In this document: positions 36,155 to 47,500 of the stretch, piece after piece
Layout: the number at the start of each line of letters is the position of its first letter
How positions within the stretch are numbered: position 1 is the first letter of the stretch
NCBI RefSeq assembly: GCF_000208745.1
Contig: NC_030853.1
Location: 29,689,473 to 29,753,472, forward strand
Reading direction: 5' to 3'
Length of the DNA: 64,000 bases
From: Theobroma cacao
Taxonomy: Eukaryota > Streptophyta > Magnoliopsida > Malvales > Malvaceae
Translations under genes and position numbers: made by a program
Notes under the pieces: model-generated
What the model was told of the DNA's origin: nothing
The model's input: only the letters and a program-made list of their open reading frames with translations
The model's database searches: none

Positions 36155-37665
36155 TATTTAAATTGTAAATTTTAATATAAATTAATTGAATCAAGATTTC
36201 ATCCCACCCTTTAAAGGTTTCTTAAAATACAAGTTTCATTAGTTTCAAAATTTATTAATAATTTTGCTCTTACCAAGTAATAGAAGAGTTTGAAGTAACA
36301 TTGCTTATATATTTTACAACCCCTTACTTACTGATATTATTTCAATTTAAAAATTTAGCTCTTTCTTTCAAAGTTTTCTCATAATGGTATTCCGAGCTAA
36401 GAGAATGACAAGTAGGGTCGATAGTTCATCCACCAAAAGGAGGAAAAGTCCTGATGATTTAAGTGTTTTTGATCTTTCCTCTTGGAACTTACTTGGAGAA
36501 GAGTTCGTTTCCAAGACGCCCTGGCTTATGCTTCCTTCAAAAGAAGTAGAAAGAGGAGATGGTACTGAAGCTACTCTGAGGGCATACAGTGGCTTCTTGA
36601 AACTTGGGGAGAGCGAGGTTTGTAGCATGAAAAAGATACCAAAGGAGTTGAGGGAAAGTTGCCGCATTGGATCATCAAACGGGTGGCCGATTTTCTTGGA
36701 GGAAAAAGCTGTGCCGTTTCTCTTCCACCCCTTCAGGCAAGTGAAAATAGCACTTCCTTCATTATATGGTCTGCTAGGTTTACTGAGAATGGAAAGAACC
36801 GCGGAGGGTGACTTTGAAGTCGAACGTTTTAACTATCCTAAGGCTCGCTATGGAAAGCAAGAACTACGATATTATTTCATACGGAAAGCAATCCTGACAG
36901 GAGAACCAGATTGCAACAATAAAAAGTATAGTATGATCTTGCTGTTCAAAGATGGAAAGATTGCATATCATGAGAGTGGAGGTAGTTGTTGGACTGAAGT
37001 TCTTGACACCAGGCATGCACCGTACCAAGATATTATATGCCACGAAAATCATCTCTTTGCATTGAGTGAGGGAAATAATATTGAAATATGGAATTGCGAA
37101 GACGATTTTATGTAAAAAAGAATACATATCGTTCCAATTTTTCCTGAGAAGTCATTGACCAAAGCAAATTCCTTTGGAGATCTTTGTACTATCAAAGATG
37201 GAATTACCAAGCCAGTTTATGACTACTCTTCAGAGCAGATTATGCCAGCAAGAATCAGAGATGGAACTTTCCGATCACGTTTTACGTACTTTTCAGATCA
37301 GATTCTGCCACCACCTTGCAGGATCATCCCCAACCCCGAGCCATGCTAGGGAAGCCCTACAGTCTGCAACAACTGCCTTTATTCTCGACGACAACTTTCT
37401 TAGATTATTATGCATTGTTTATGTTAAGAAAAACTTTTGGTGATGTATGTGAAAGATTAGTTGTTGTAATGGAAAACAATTTCTATTCTGCTTATTTTAT
37501 TTCCTCTACTTTTCTCCTTGTTTGATGTCTCTGGCAAAACTTTCTTATTTGAATGATAATTCTTTAAAAAAATATTATATAGCAGTCCAAATAGTTTGTT
37601 TTGTTTAATTTGGGTTTGCAAAATCTTCAAATAATGTATGGATTAGGAAACTGGTAAAAGTTTAC
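36155..37665 (+). pseudogene. F-box/DUF295 pseudogene 2 (F-box deleted in frame)
   Basis: A direct duplicate of the intact unit at 37961-39825. Three lesions are visible. A 75-bp in-frame deletion removes 25 codons of the F-box, so SVFD joins directly to SSWNLLGEE (near 36473). A TCA to TAA change makes a stop at 37113-37115 in the segment equivalent to DFMSKR. A 354-bp in-frame deletion (equivalent to 39087-39440) removes most of the C-terminal DUF295 region, joining GDLCTI to KDGITKP. A short duplication of the final SEQI..PPPC segment follows. The remaining frame is otherwise open: a 243-codon ORF from 36384 to 37115. A truncated DUF295-only protein could still be made, but an SCF role is lost. 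Confidence 0.88.
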
Positions 37666-37960
37666 TTTTATTGAAATATTTTTTATTATAATTATTAGTA
37701 AGATTTATTTAATTTATAAATAAAAAATTTAATTATATTGAATAGTTTCATTAAAATATATTTTTTTAATTTTAATAGTATTTAATAAATTAAATATTAA
37801 TATTTTAAATTAAATTTTTTTTAAGTTAAATAGCAATATATTTTTAATTTTTTTAATATTTTAATTTAAATATTAATATTTATTAAATCCATATTTTAGG
37901 AAGTATCAGTCTTGAAAATATTTTTTGAAAAATATTTTACGTCAAAATAAACAAACTCTA
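37666..37960. other. Very AT-rich spacer between F-box units
   Basis: About 300 bases of A/T with repeated AATATTAATATT-like words and no coding content. It separates the two direct F-box duplication units. Confidence 0.6.
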
Positions 37961-38216
37961 AATTGTAAATCTTAATATAAATTAATTGAATGAAAATTTC
38001 GCTTCACCCTTTAAAGGTTTCTTAAAATACAAGTTTCATTAATTAGTTTCAGAGTTTAACAATAATTCTACTCCTACCAAGTAATCCTATTTGTAAAAGA
38101 ATTTAAGTAACTTTGCTTATATATTTGGTACTCTCTTATTTACTGATAGTATTCCAACTTCAGAATTTAGCACTTTCTTTCATAGTTTTTTCATAATAGT
38201 GTTCCGAGCTTAGAGA

Positions 38217-39533
38217 ATGGCAAGTAACGTTGATTGTTCATCCACCAAAAAGAGGAGGAAAAATCCTGATGATATAAGCGTTTTTGATATTGTTCCTGAT
38301 GAAATCCTGAGGTCAATTTTCGAGAGGCTCGATTTGATTAATATTATTCGAGCGAAAGCTGTTTGCTCCTCTTGGAACTTACTTGGAGAAGAGTTTGTTT
38401 CCAAGACGCCCTGGCTTATGCTTCCTTCAAGAGAAGAAGTAGAAAGAGGAGACGGTACTGAAGCCAATCTGAGGGCATACGGTGGCTTCTTGAAACTTGG
38501 GGAGAGCGAGGTTTGTAGCATGAAAAAGATACCAAAGGAGTTGAGGGAAAGTTGCTGCATTGGATCATCAAACGGGTGGCTGATTTTCTTCGAGGAAAAA
38601 GCTGTGCCGTTTCTCTTCCACCCTTTCAGGCAAGTGAAAATAGCACTTCCTTCATTATATGGTCTGCTAGGTTTACGGAGAATGGAAAGAACCGCGGAGG
38701 GAGACTTTGAAGTCGAACGTTTTAACTATTCTAAGGTTCGCTACGGAAAGCAAGAACTACGATATTATTTCATACGGAAAGCAATCCTGGCAGGAGAACC
38801 AGATTGCAACAATAAAAAGTATCGTGTGATCTTGCTGTTCAAAGATGGAAAGATTGCATATCATAAGAGTGGAGGTAGTTGTTGGACTGAAGTTCTTGAC
38901 ACCAGGCATGTACCTTACCAAGATATTATATGCCACCAAAATCATCTTTTTGCATTGAGTGGGGGGAATAATATTGAAGTATGGAATTGTGAAGGCGATT
39001 TTATGTCAAAAAGACTACATATCGTTCCAACTTTTCCTGAGAAGTCACTGTCCAAAATAAATTCCTTCGGAGATCTTTGTGCTATCTCGTTATACTTGGT
39101 CGAATCGTGTGGGGATATCCTGCTTGTTGTCAGGTTCATTGGTGAGTTTGTGGATTCGGATGGGAAACTTGTTCATGAAGGAGATGTTTTAGATTGGGTT
39201 TGTTCATATAGAACATGTTTGTTTCATGTTTATAAGTTGGATTTCAATGAGCTAAAATGGGTGGAAATGGCAACTTTGGGCGATCGAGTTTTGTTTCTGG
39301 GTGGAAATCAATCTGTTTCAGTCTCGACTCGATCTTTTCCCGACTGTGAAGGGAACTTGATTTATTACACTGATGATTACTTTCAAAGAATGGAGGAAGA
39401 TTACTCGTATGGAGGTCATGACATGGGCGTATACAACTTGAAGGATGGAACTGTGAAGCCAATTTACGAATACTCTTCAGAGCAGATTCTGCCACCACCT
39501 TGCTGGATCATCCCCAACCCCAAGCCATGCTAG
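38217..39533 (+). CDS. F-box protein with DUF295 (KIB1-4 beta-propeller type) domain, intact copy
   Basis: Predicted substrate receptor of an SCF ubiquitin ligase; the target is unknown. A single exon of 438 aa. A basic N-terminus (KKRRKNPDD) is followed by the F-box at about residues 22-60 (VPDEILRSIFERL, then RAKAVCSSWNLL). The rest matches the plant DUF295 layout: PWLMLP, GSSNGWLIF, LLFKDGKIAYHKSGGSCW, VESCGDILLVVRF, FHVYKLDF, a LGDRVLFLGGNQSVS block and the terminal IYYTDDY...GVYNLKDG. No stops or frameshifts. The two pseudogenes in this window are close relatives, and this is the only copy with a complete F-box. Both flanks share extended similarity with pseudogene 2, showing segmental duplication. 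Confidence 0.93.
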   Translation: MASNVDCSSTKKRRKNPDDISVFDIVPDEILRSIFERLDLINIIRAKAVCSSWNLLGEEFVSKTPWLMLPSREEVERGDGTEANLRAYGGFLKLGESEVCSMKKIPKELRESCCIGSSNGWLIFFEEKAVPFLFHPFRQVKIALPSLYGLLGLRRMERTAEGDFEVERFNYSKVRYGKQELRYYFIRKAILAGEPDCNNKKYRVILLFKDGKIAYHKSGGSCWTEVLDTRHVPYQDIICHQNHLFALSGGNNIEVWNCEGDFMSKRLHIVPTFPEKSLSKINSFGDLCAISLYLVESCGDILLVVRFIGEFVDSDGKLVHEGDVLDWVCSYRTCLFHVYKLDFNELKWVEMATLGDRVLFLGGNQSVSVSTRSFPDCEGNLIYYTDDYFQRMEEDYSYGGHDMGVYNLKDGTVKPIYEYSSEQILPPPCWIIPNPKPC

Positions 39534-39788
39534 GGAAGCCTTACAGTCTGCAACAACTTTCTTAGATTATTATGCATTGTTTATGCCAAGAAAAACTTTT
39601 GGTGATGTATGTGAAAGAGTAGTTCTTGTAATGAAAAACAATTTCTATTCTGCTTTATTTCCTCTGCTTTTCTTGTTGTTTGATCTCTCCGGTCAAGCTC
39701 TCTTGATAATTTCTGAAAGAAACTTTATATAGCAGTCCAAATAGTTTGTTTTGTTTAATTTGGCTTTGCAAAATCTTCAAATAATGTG

Positions 39789-39928
39789 TCAGTGGAAGGA
39801 TTGGGAAACTGGTAAAAGTTAAGCTTCTGTTACTGATGCCACTTTAAGGTTCAAACTCTGTTAGTAATCATCTCTACCCATTTTCATGGAAGAATTTTAC
39901 TAGCTATTACTAGCTACAATGGAGATTG
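39789..39928 (+). pseudogene. Fragment of GatB (end of exon 5 plus start of intron 5)
   Basis: About 140 bases downstream of the intact F-box gene match GatB 33512-33650: CAGTGGAAGGATTGGGAAAC corresponds to the end of GatB exon 5, then ACTGATGCCACTTT and TTTTCATGGAAGAATTTTAC correspond to intron 5. Substitutions and small indels are present, so the copy is not recent. The F-box pseudogene 2 unit retains a shorter remnant (near 37641-37660). Coding function is impossible. Confidence 0.75.
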
Positions 39929-40353
39929 TAAGATGGTACAGGGAAACGTAATGAGACCGCTATCCTACCTCATGATTACTTTTGTTTTGGAATTTGATAA
40001 AATCAACAGTCCTCTCCCTGTAAAGTGTAAACAGCTGTTGTTTCACTTGCAAGAGGTTCTGGCCTTTGGGGCATTGACCAAGTCTTATTATTCACTAAAT
40101 TTAGCATACAACCAGAAAGAACTGAATTAATAACCCCCCAAAAAATAGCTCAAAGCCACCGATCTCTTAACTTGTCAATCACAAAATTAAAGCTAACTAT
40201 TTGTTAATGGTTAACTTCCGGATAAGCTCATAACCAAAATGACAACCTCATATTGCATGCCATTCTTTTTTCCGCAATTCCAAACCTCTCTTTCTAGGTG
40301 GTGGTGGTTGTTTTTTCATCTGTTTTGTTTTGCTGCTGCTGCGGTGGCCATTG
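39929..40353. other. Promoter region of universal stress gene, no other gene seen
   Basis: Leads into the single-domain stress protein gene. No distinctive elements were identified. Confidence 0.5.
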
Positions 40354-41054
40354 ATGGTGACTCCACCGGAACGGAAAGTAATGGTGGTAGCTGACCCGAC
40401 CCCCCACTCAGCGGCAGCCCTCCAATATGCTCTTTCCCATGCAATGCTAGAGCAAGACGAGCTGATTCTTTTTCATGTTGAGAACCCCAATTCATGGAAA
40501 AACACATTCTCTACTTTCCTCAGGAAACCCAGTTTTTCTTCGGCTTCCACAGCTCCTTCCGCCACTGAAGGAGCTTCAACTGACATAGATTTTCTTGACC
40601 AAATGAAACGTGCGTGTGAGATTGCTCAGCCTAATATCCCTGTACGTATAGAGAAAACCGACATGGATGGCAAGGACAAGGCTACCGTAATTCTTTCCAA
40701 GTGCAAAGCTTTAGGAATCGATCTTCTCATCATAGGGCAGCGGCGGAGTCTCTCTTCAGCAATACTTGGGTGAGTTTCACACCCTTCTCTTCTAGTCTTT
40801 TGCCATGCATATCAATGGCAAATATGAATGGTGAAAAGCAAGAGATTAATTAATGACTTTTGGGCTGGTTTCTGCCTGTCCTAAACAGATATAAGCGATC
40901 TAGCGGGTCAATGAGAGGAGCAAAACTGATAGACACAGCAGATTATTTGATTGAGAACAGCCAATGCACCTGTGTTGGAGTGCAGAAAAGGGGACAAAAT
41001 GGTGGTTATGTCCTAAACACAAAGACCCATAAAAATTTTTGGCTCTTGGCATAA
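40354..41054 (+). CDS. Universal stress protein (UspA-like) family protein
   Basis: Small cytosolic alpha/beta protein of the UspA family; plant members are linked to stress and hormone responses, but this one's role is unknown. Two exons, 40354-40769 and 40889-41054, give 193 aa. Start chosen at the first ATG (MVTPPERKVMVV); the in-frame codons before it lack ATG. The fold is visible as RKVMVVADPTPHSAAALQYAL, DELILFHVENP, VRIEKTDMDGKDKATVILSKCKA, then LGIDLLIIGQRR and CTCVGVQKRG. The usual G-2x-G-9x-G(S/T) ATP site is degenerate: after IIG comes QRRSLSSAILG rather than SHGRG. A serine/alanine linker is inserted after the first strand pair. The terminal 20 residues form a basic tail. Confidence 0.87.
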
Positions 41055-41740
41055 TTGCACTTACATTTATTCACCAACCATTGCATTGGTCATCAATTTG
41101 CAATCCCTTTGATCACAAGAGCTAGCTATATCTTATAAATTTGCCATATTTAGTTGATTTTTCATTCAATCCCTTCTTTTTCTTTTCTTCGCTTTAGTGA
41201 TGAAATGTTCCATATGTATGCTTTTCTTCAGTTTGAATACATAGAAACTGTAAATATTTGAATTTGGAAAATGACTTGCTTTTGCAGCCATATCCAGAAA
41301 ATGAGATACAGCTGAAACCAAGGTCATCTTGCTCTTGTTTTTACTTTATCAACTATCTTTGCTTCAATTATTATTCAAGACCTACATATTTCACCAGAAT
41401 AATCTAATTTCAAGAGAAAGGAGGGAAATGGGTGCCAGACGCATTCCTAGACATGTTATCTATATAAACGTACTATAACAAGTGAGATCAAGAATAAAGT
41501 TGGGAATGAATGAACCTAAACAATAGTCATGTATTATAACTCGAGTCTCCAGATGTACTGTAGTTGTGTTTCTAAATGCGTATGTGCTTCTCCTTCCATA
41601 TCACAGCTCCATTACTCATTCTCTTATGTTTTATGAATAGAACATTTCTTAAACTAATTTCCTTTCTCATAAAAAAGAAACAAAAACAAACCCGTGCATT
41701 GGATGGGCAATGTAGTTTCTTTAACATAAACTACATTACC
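41055..41740. other. Convergent 3' flanks, no gene seen
   Basis: 3'UTR regions of the universal stress gene (+) and of SEC20 (-). No features beyond AT-rich sequence. Confidence 0.6.
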
Positions 41741-43796
41741 TCAAAGTTCATCATGCATGGGTTGCTCTAAAGGGATTCCCACCTTGGGAACTACATTGCC
41801 AGGAAATTGGGCATGGTTAATACCTTCTTCTACAGCTCTACGAGCAACATCTGGTTTTCCAGCCATCCCAGCCCTTATGGCTGCAGTAACTGTCCTCTGC
41901 AACTTAAGTATGCCAATACGCTTTGAAACAACATATAGTACAGCACAAGAGAACAAGACAAATCCTACTATGAGTATCACCCTGAACAAACAAAACGCAG
42001 CATCAATAGTGATATCCTCAGATCATTAGTCACTACAAAAATATAAAGGAAAACCTAATTTCTTAATACCTGTCAATAACATCCTGACGCTGCATTGTGG
42101 AGAGTAGATTCCGGGTTCGCATTAACAATGAGCGATGCCCCTTGTATTCACTTTCAGCCTTCCTTAATACTCCCGTTGATTCCTCTATACATTAACACAT
42201 AAAAGTCAACAAATCTAATGCACATAAAACCAGTCTTTGTCCTTCTGAACCATAACGGTCAAACCAAAACAGAATATTCATATCAGTTTGCTGAGCAGAA
42301 CATCAACCCGTAATCAAACCTCATAGATAAACAGGACAGTGTCATTTGGATAGAATCATTCAGCTAAGGGCCACCTCAAGTACTGAATTTTGTAACACCA
42401 CACTATTTTCAGCAAGTTTCGTTAAATAATACATTTTGGAATAGGAATAGAAAGACCTACCAAAAGTCATGAGCGTGCTTGTACTTCTTTCCACCTCCTA
42501 TATGCATGTAGATGTAACGCAACGAAATCACATTGAGCAACCGACAAAGAACCATATTACAAGATTATTGATGATAAACACAAGGAAGAAACAAACCGAA
42601 AAAAACACATTACTCACCTGAACCATCAATTGTCGTGTACGGCGAAGGCTCTCTGTGATGCTTTCTGCAGCAGATGTCATTCCAGCCTTTGTCCTGAAAT
42701 GGTTATGAATTATACATGAAAAACAACATAGCGAATTAAATACCAGAAAATTATTGTATTTTACCGTCAAGGAAAATTACCCAATGTACAAACAATCACA
42801 TGAAAATAAGGGGAGGTACATTAATATCAATGTGATCAAAAGCTAAAGACATACTAGTAATACATACTGCAAATTGCGCCGACGAATCGTGGATTCTTCT
42901 CCACCACCCAGAAGAAGTTCTCTCTACAAAACATACATAAATATAAAATCAAATCCGTAAGTTGGTCTCTCTTGAAAAAATAATGACAAAAATGAAAAAT
43001 CATAATGCAATTAACAGCACAACTATCAAATTAGGTATGAAAAACATCCATTTTCAGATGCTGTCACAACAAAAAGATGTTTAAACCAAGGGATATCAGT
43101 ATCAGTGTGTAACAGATCTTAAAAAATGGTAAATTGAAGCAAAAAAAAACTCAACCTTTGTAAAAGAAATCTATTACCTCTTTCTGAGCAGTTTTCCTCA
43201 TATTATCCCTTGCTTGCAAATTCGCATTCCTTAAACTCAATCTCAAACTAATCACAGAAATAACAATCAAGTCCTATCAGAACATATAAGAGCAATTAAA
43301 ATACTAACAACAAACTTTGCTAAATTGCTACTAAATCCAAGTAATGAAAAACAAAATCTTAAATAAACCAATAACACTGGAATTAAAAGTTCCAATTTTG
43401 AAACAAGGACTAAAAACCCAAAAGCAAACAACCAAGAAAATTACATCTTTGCTGAAAACAAACTCAAAATTTCCGTTCAAGAGAGAAAAAAAATGGGCGG
43501 TTAATTTACCTTTGGCATTGACTTTTCCAAGATTCAAGCAAAGCTTTAGCAGACTGGACCTCTTCATCAGTAGGAAGCTGTGGAGCATGAAGATCAAGAT
43601 TAAACTGCAACGAATTAAGCAAAGCCAATCCATCTTGAGCCAACCCATTTAATCTGGGCAATGAAGTTTTGTTTTTGGTTTCCTCCACTGTTGATTTCCC
43701 ATATTCCTGAATCTCCTTTACATGCTCTTGGGTCTTTGCATAGGCTTCGTCCCACTCTCTCTTTGTCTTCTCCACTTCTTCCACTACCTTGTCCAT
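41741..43796 (-). CDS. SEC20: SEC20 family ER/Golgi SNARE
   Basis: ER-resident SNARE acting in retrograde Golgi-to-ER fusion with Use1, Ufe1/Syp81 and Sec22. Seven exons: 43796-43510, 43247-43178, 42923-42868, 42693-42618, 42497-42461, 42184-42070, 41981-41741, giving 293 aa. The N-terminus (MDKVVEEVEKTKREWDEAY) is a coiled coil. The SNARE-like stretch runs from AAESITESLRRTRQLMVQEV to about YKGHRSLLMRTRNLLSTM. A single membrane span follows (ILIVGFVLFSCAVLYVV, about 215-235), then a lumenal tail. The protein ends in HDEL, the ER retrieval signal also found on yeast Sec20, which strongly supports the call. It is transcribed in the same direction as MSH1 and about 0.75 kb downstream of it. Confidence 0.9.
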
Positions 43797-44551
43797 TTTT
43801 TGTTTTGTTTTGTTCTTTTTTTAAGTTTCCGTTAAGTTTTCTCGTCTGTTTGGTTGATGGGAAAGTGAAATGGAAAATGTTGAGGAGATTTGTTTCGAGG
43901 GATTTGAGGGGTGAGAGGAAAAGAATTTTTCTTTCCTTGTAAGAGAGAGAGTCGTCCAAACCGCGCAGCTCCGTTATAACGGTTATATATATATATATAT
44001 ATAAAACATTTTAGTATTAATGAATCAACAATTCAACTTAAAGCATAAACCCATGATTAAAAGAAACCTTAATCTCCGTAACGATTAAAGCTCAAAACTT
44101 AGTCTTTACTATTCTTAATCTTATTCTCGAGAAGCATCATAATGTTAAGTTTAAAACTTGATCGATAGAAGTTTTAGATTCTAATCTTTAAAATGAACAT
44201 AGAAAAGTTCAACGAAATAAATACTACATTAATTTTTTTTCTGATAATAAGAAACTTTAATCTTATAAGAATAATAAGTTGTTACAAAATCCTAGACTGA
44301 AATGCTAGGCAAAGGTGCAACACTGACTCATATACACCTCAAAATGGACTCATAGATACATGCTGATAAGTTCTAACAACAAAATTTTACCCTTTGTTAC
44401 ATGGGTGATTGCATGTACAACACGGCAAGTGGAGCAACTGAAATCAAAAGCAAAATTGCTGCAGCCACTGCTACATGGATTCGAAATCTGTTGTCACAAA
44501 TATTACATTTACATTCGATGGGAACATGAACCACGGTTCCTTTTTAACTCA
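43797..44551. other. SEC20 5' region and MSH1 3' flank
   Basis: SEC20 promoter and leader (near 43797-43980), a short TA repeat (about 43985-44003), then AT-rich DNA up to the MSH1 stop. No gene is seen. Confidence 0.6.
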
Positions 44552-47500
44552 TTAGGCAACAGTTATGCTGCCTACTGAGAGACTGGATGTGCCAAAATTC
44601 TGATGCTTACCATCGGCCAGATTGGTGAGTGGGAAGCCTTGACTTGAGAGTTGGTTGATCAGGAGAGTTTCTAGTTGGCGAGCGATACTCTTCCCTGGAA
44701 CAATGAAATAAAGGAAGGTTGCATTTTGCATTCCTTCCTTCGAACGATGAGAACGAACTCGACCATCAAGATCATCCGTCTGCTTGCAAAGACAAATGCA
44801 TGGTATAAGATCCACGTTGGAGCTACAAGTTTCTGTGTGTAACGTAAAAGGTCAAATCAATAATAAAACATCAAGTAGATCAGAGAAATACCTCTCCAAT
44901 ATATAGTTTCTTATCAGGTCTGAACATGACATACAAGCAAGAAGCACCTATAGTTGAAGGAGGAGGCTGTTCCCTAGCAGCAATAGCAACAGAGTTTAAG
45001 ATTGGAAGTTCCAATGTGTTTCTCTGCTTATAGAGCTCCATTAGCTTCTTCTGACAAATTAAGGTAACAGCACTCTCAACTTCCTTCTGTAAGACTTCCA
45101 TTCTGTTTGTTGGCTTTCTCTTATGACAGAGAGATCCTGCTTGAGTCCTATTTGATAGAAGTTGGGCTCCTTCAGAACCAACCTGTGCTAGTTGTGTGTT
45201 AAATCTTCCTGAAGATACTTCTTTTGCATTGACTGATGAATAAAGTTCTTCAGCTCTTTGTATTATTGTCTCAGCAACTCCTTCCTTCTTTGCTGTTTCA
45301 AATGCAAGGCTTTCTCTGCAGATCCCATCTACCAACTTCCAAGTTGGTTTTGTTTGTCCATCAACATATTCTGTACCCATTGCTTTATATATGGTGTTTT
45401 TGGTACGAAGTGGCAAAGTAAATATTCCATGCAAGTGAGTGGATATGATACCTAGACAGCCAATTTCATCAAGAGTCTCAACGATGCTACCAGCAATGCA
45501 AGTCCCTTTCACCGTTTCTGTTCCTCGGCAAATTTCATCTACAAGCACAAGACTCCTTGAACTGGCTCCACTAATGATGGATCGGAGCTCTGACATTTCT
45601 ACCTGAGAATTTACAACAAAGAAAGATGCATGTTGCAATTTCCTGATAAAAAAGAACTTTCAGGATGCTCTGATGTACTTTGCATGGTGTTGAGGGAGCA
45701 ATTAAAGAGTTAAAAAATGGAAGATAACACTTCAAAATTGACAATTTTATGCTACATGCAGAAAAGCATCTTTGTTATGTGTGCTTAACCAGATATGAAT
45801 ATTAGTAAGTTGAACTAAATAATTTTAAAGGAAATTAACAAATTTTGCTATAGAAAAATTGTTAATTTCTTTTTACTTGTAAGTTGAAAATGTATAATGC
45901 TAGATTTGCTTTAGTTGATGAGACTTTTTGGTAAAAACAAAGAGCTCTGAAGTTAGGGGAGAACTAGACAAAAGATTAAGAATAATCACATTTCTATTGG
46001 CCCTTTTTCGCTGACACTTAATATAGAAAATTGCAAAAAGCTCAGATTTAGGAAAGGATACAGAGAAAAAGTGCCAAGAATGTTTACTACAGGTAAGACA
46101 GAGAAACCCAGCATGAGCAAAAGGAAAAATCTATTCAACTGTCCCTCTGTTTCAGCCACACACATCAGCTAGAGTTGCATGCCAAAAATTGGTTTGCTAC
46201 TACTGTAAGAGAGATTCTGTGGAGTAAAACAATAATTATTTACCATTAAAATATATATCAGGAATATAACATACCTGAAATGAACTTTTCCCATCAGCTG
46301 GGCTATCATATGATTTCATGTGAAGCATTACTGAATCAAATTGAGGAATTAAGGCTGATTCAGCAGGAACCATAAATCCACAAATTCCAAGTAATGCAGC
46401 TGCACAAATTGATCGAAGCAAACTTGATTTACCACCCCCATTTGGTCCTGTCAAAATAAATAACGATTGCATATCAACTGTATTAAGCACAGCACAGCCT
46501 TCTGACACGTCAAACCAATATGGGGTCAAACCAACTATCTTCATTCCTCTTGTTTCATCCAATGATTCTCCACCCTGAGCTCAATACGTATAATGCCATA
46601 ATATTAGCAAAAGAGATATGCTTAGTGTTGCAACTCAAAATCTTGAACTTTTTAACTTGTTGCACTAGTAGTTTGATAATTAACTTGAGTATCATCCCAT
46701 ATGTTGCTCTTTTTCCATTGATGCTTGTTGTCATCATTCATTGCATATAATAATGTTAGATCAACTAAGAGTAGTAGATATAATCACCCTGCCAAAATGG
46801 CACAAACTAAAGGCCAATCATAATTAACATTTTGGAGAATTACCTTTGAACTACTGAATCCTGTAAGTATAGGGAAAACCCATTTCCTTCTTCTCCCCTC
46901 ACTGTAAAATATCAATTAAGTCATAATTGGAATATATTGGGCAAGAATAACACGTAGTGGGAATTTTATATAGACTGATAATTCCAAAATTTTCAGAAAA
47001 AGGAATCTGCCTTTAGAATTAATATTTTGCAGAAAAGTGTTCTAATAACTCATAATGAGAAATAAAAATAAAATAAAATGGCCAGAGCTCAGGTTTTATT
47101 TTTAAGTGCTGAGACATTGGGCTTCACAAATTTGAAGGTATAATCAAGGCAAGGAACAGAATGCAAAAGTTTCTCATATTGATATACAATATTGTTCAAA
47201 CTGATATAAAGCTAACCAAGCTCCCAAAACAGCATAGAAGTGCATTAAACAATCAGAATTTCTTAATAAAGTGCAAACTGTAAACAGTTTTAGGAATTAT
47301 TCCATGAATCTTCAATTCATTCACCATGCTATGAATGTATTAAGAAATCATTGAGGAAAAATAAAAAGGTCAACATAGAGACAAGACAACAAACTTTTAT
47401 TTGGTTAATATGTATAACTGACCTCACATGAGCAAACAATGCCTTTGCGATAACAAGCAGCATAGAAGCAAAGACAAGGATGTTTATCTTAGTTTGTAAC

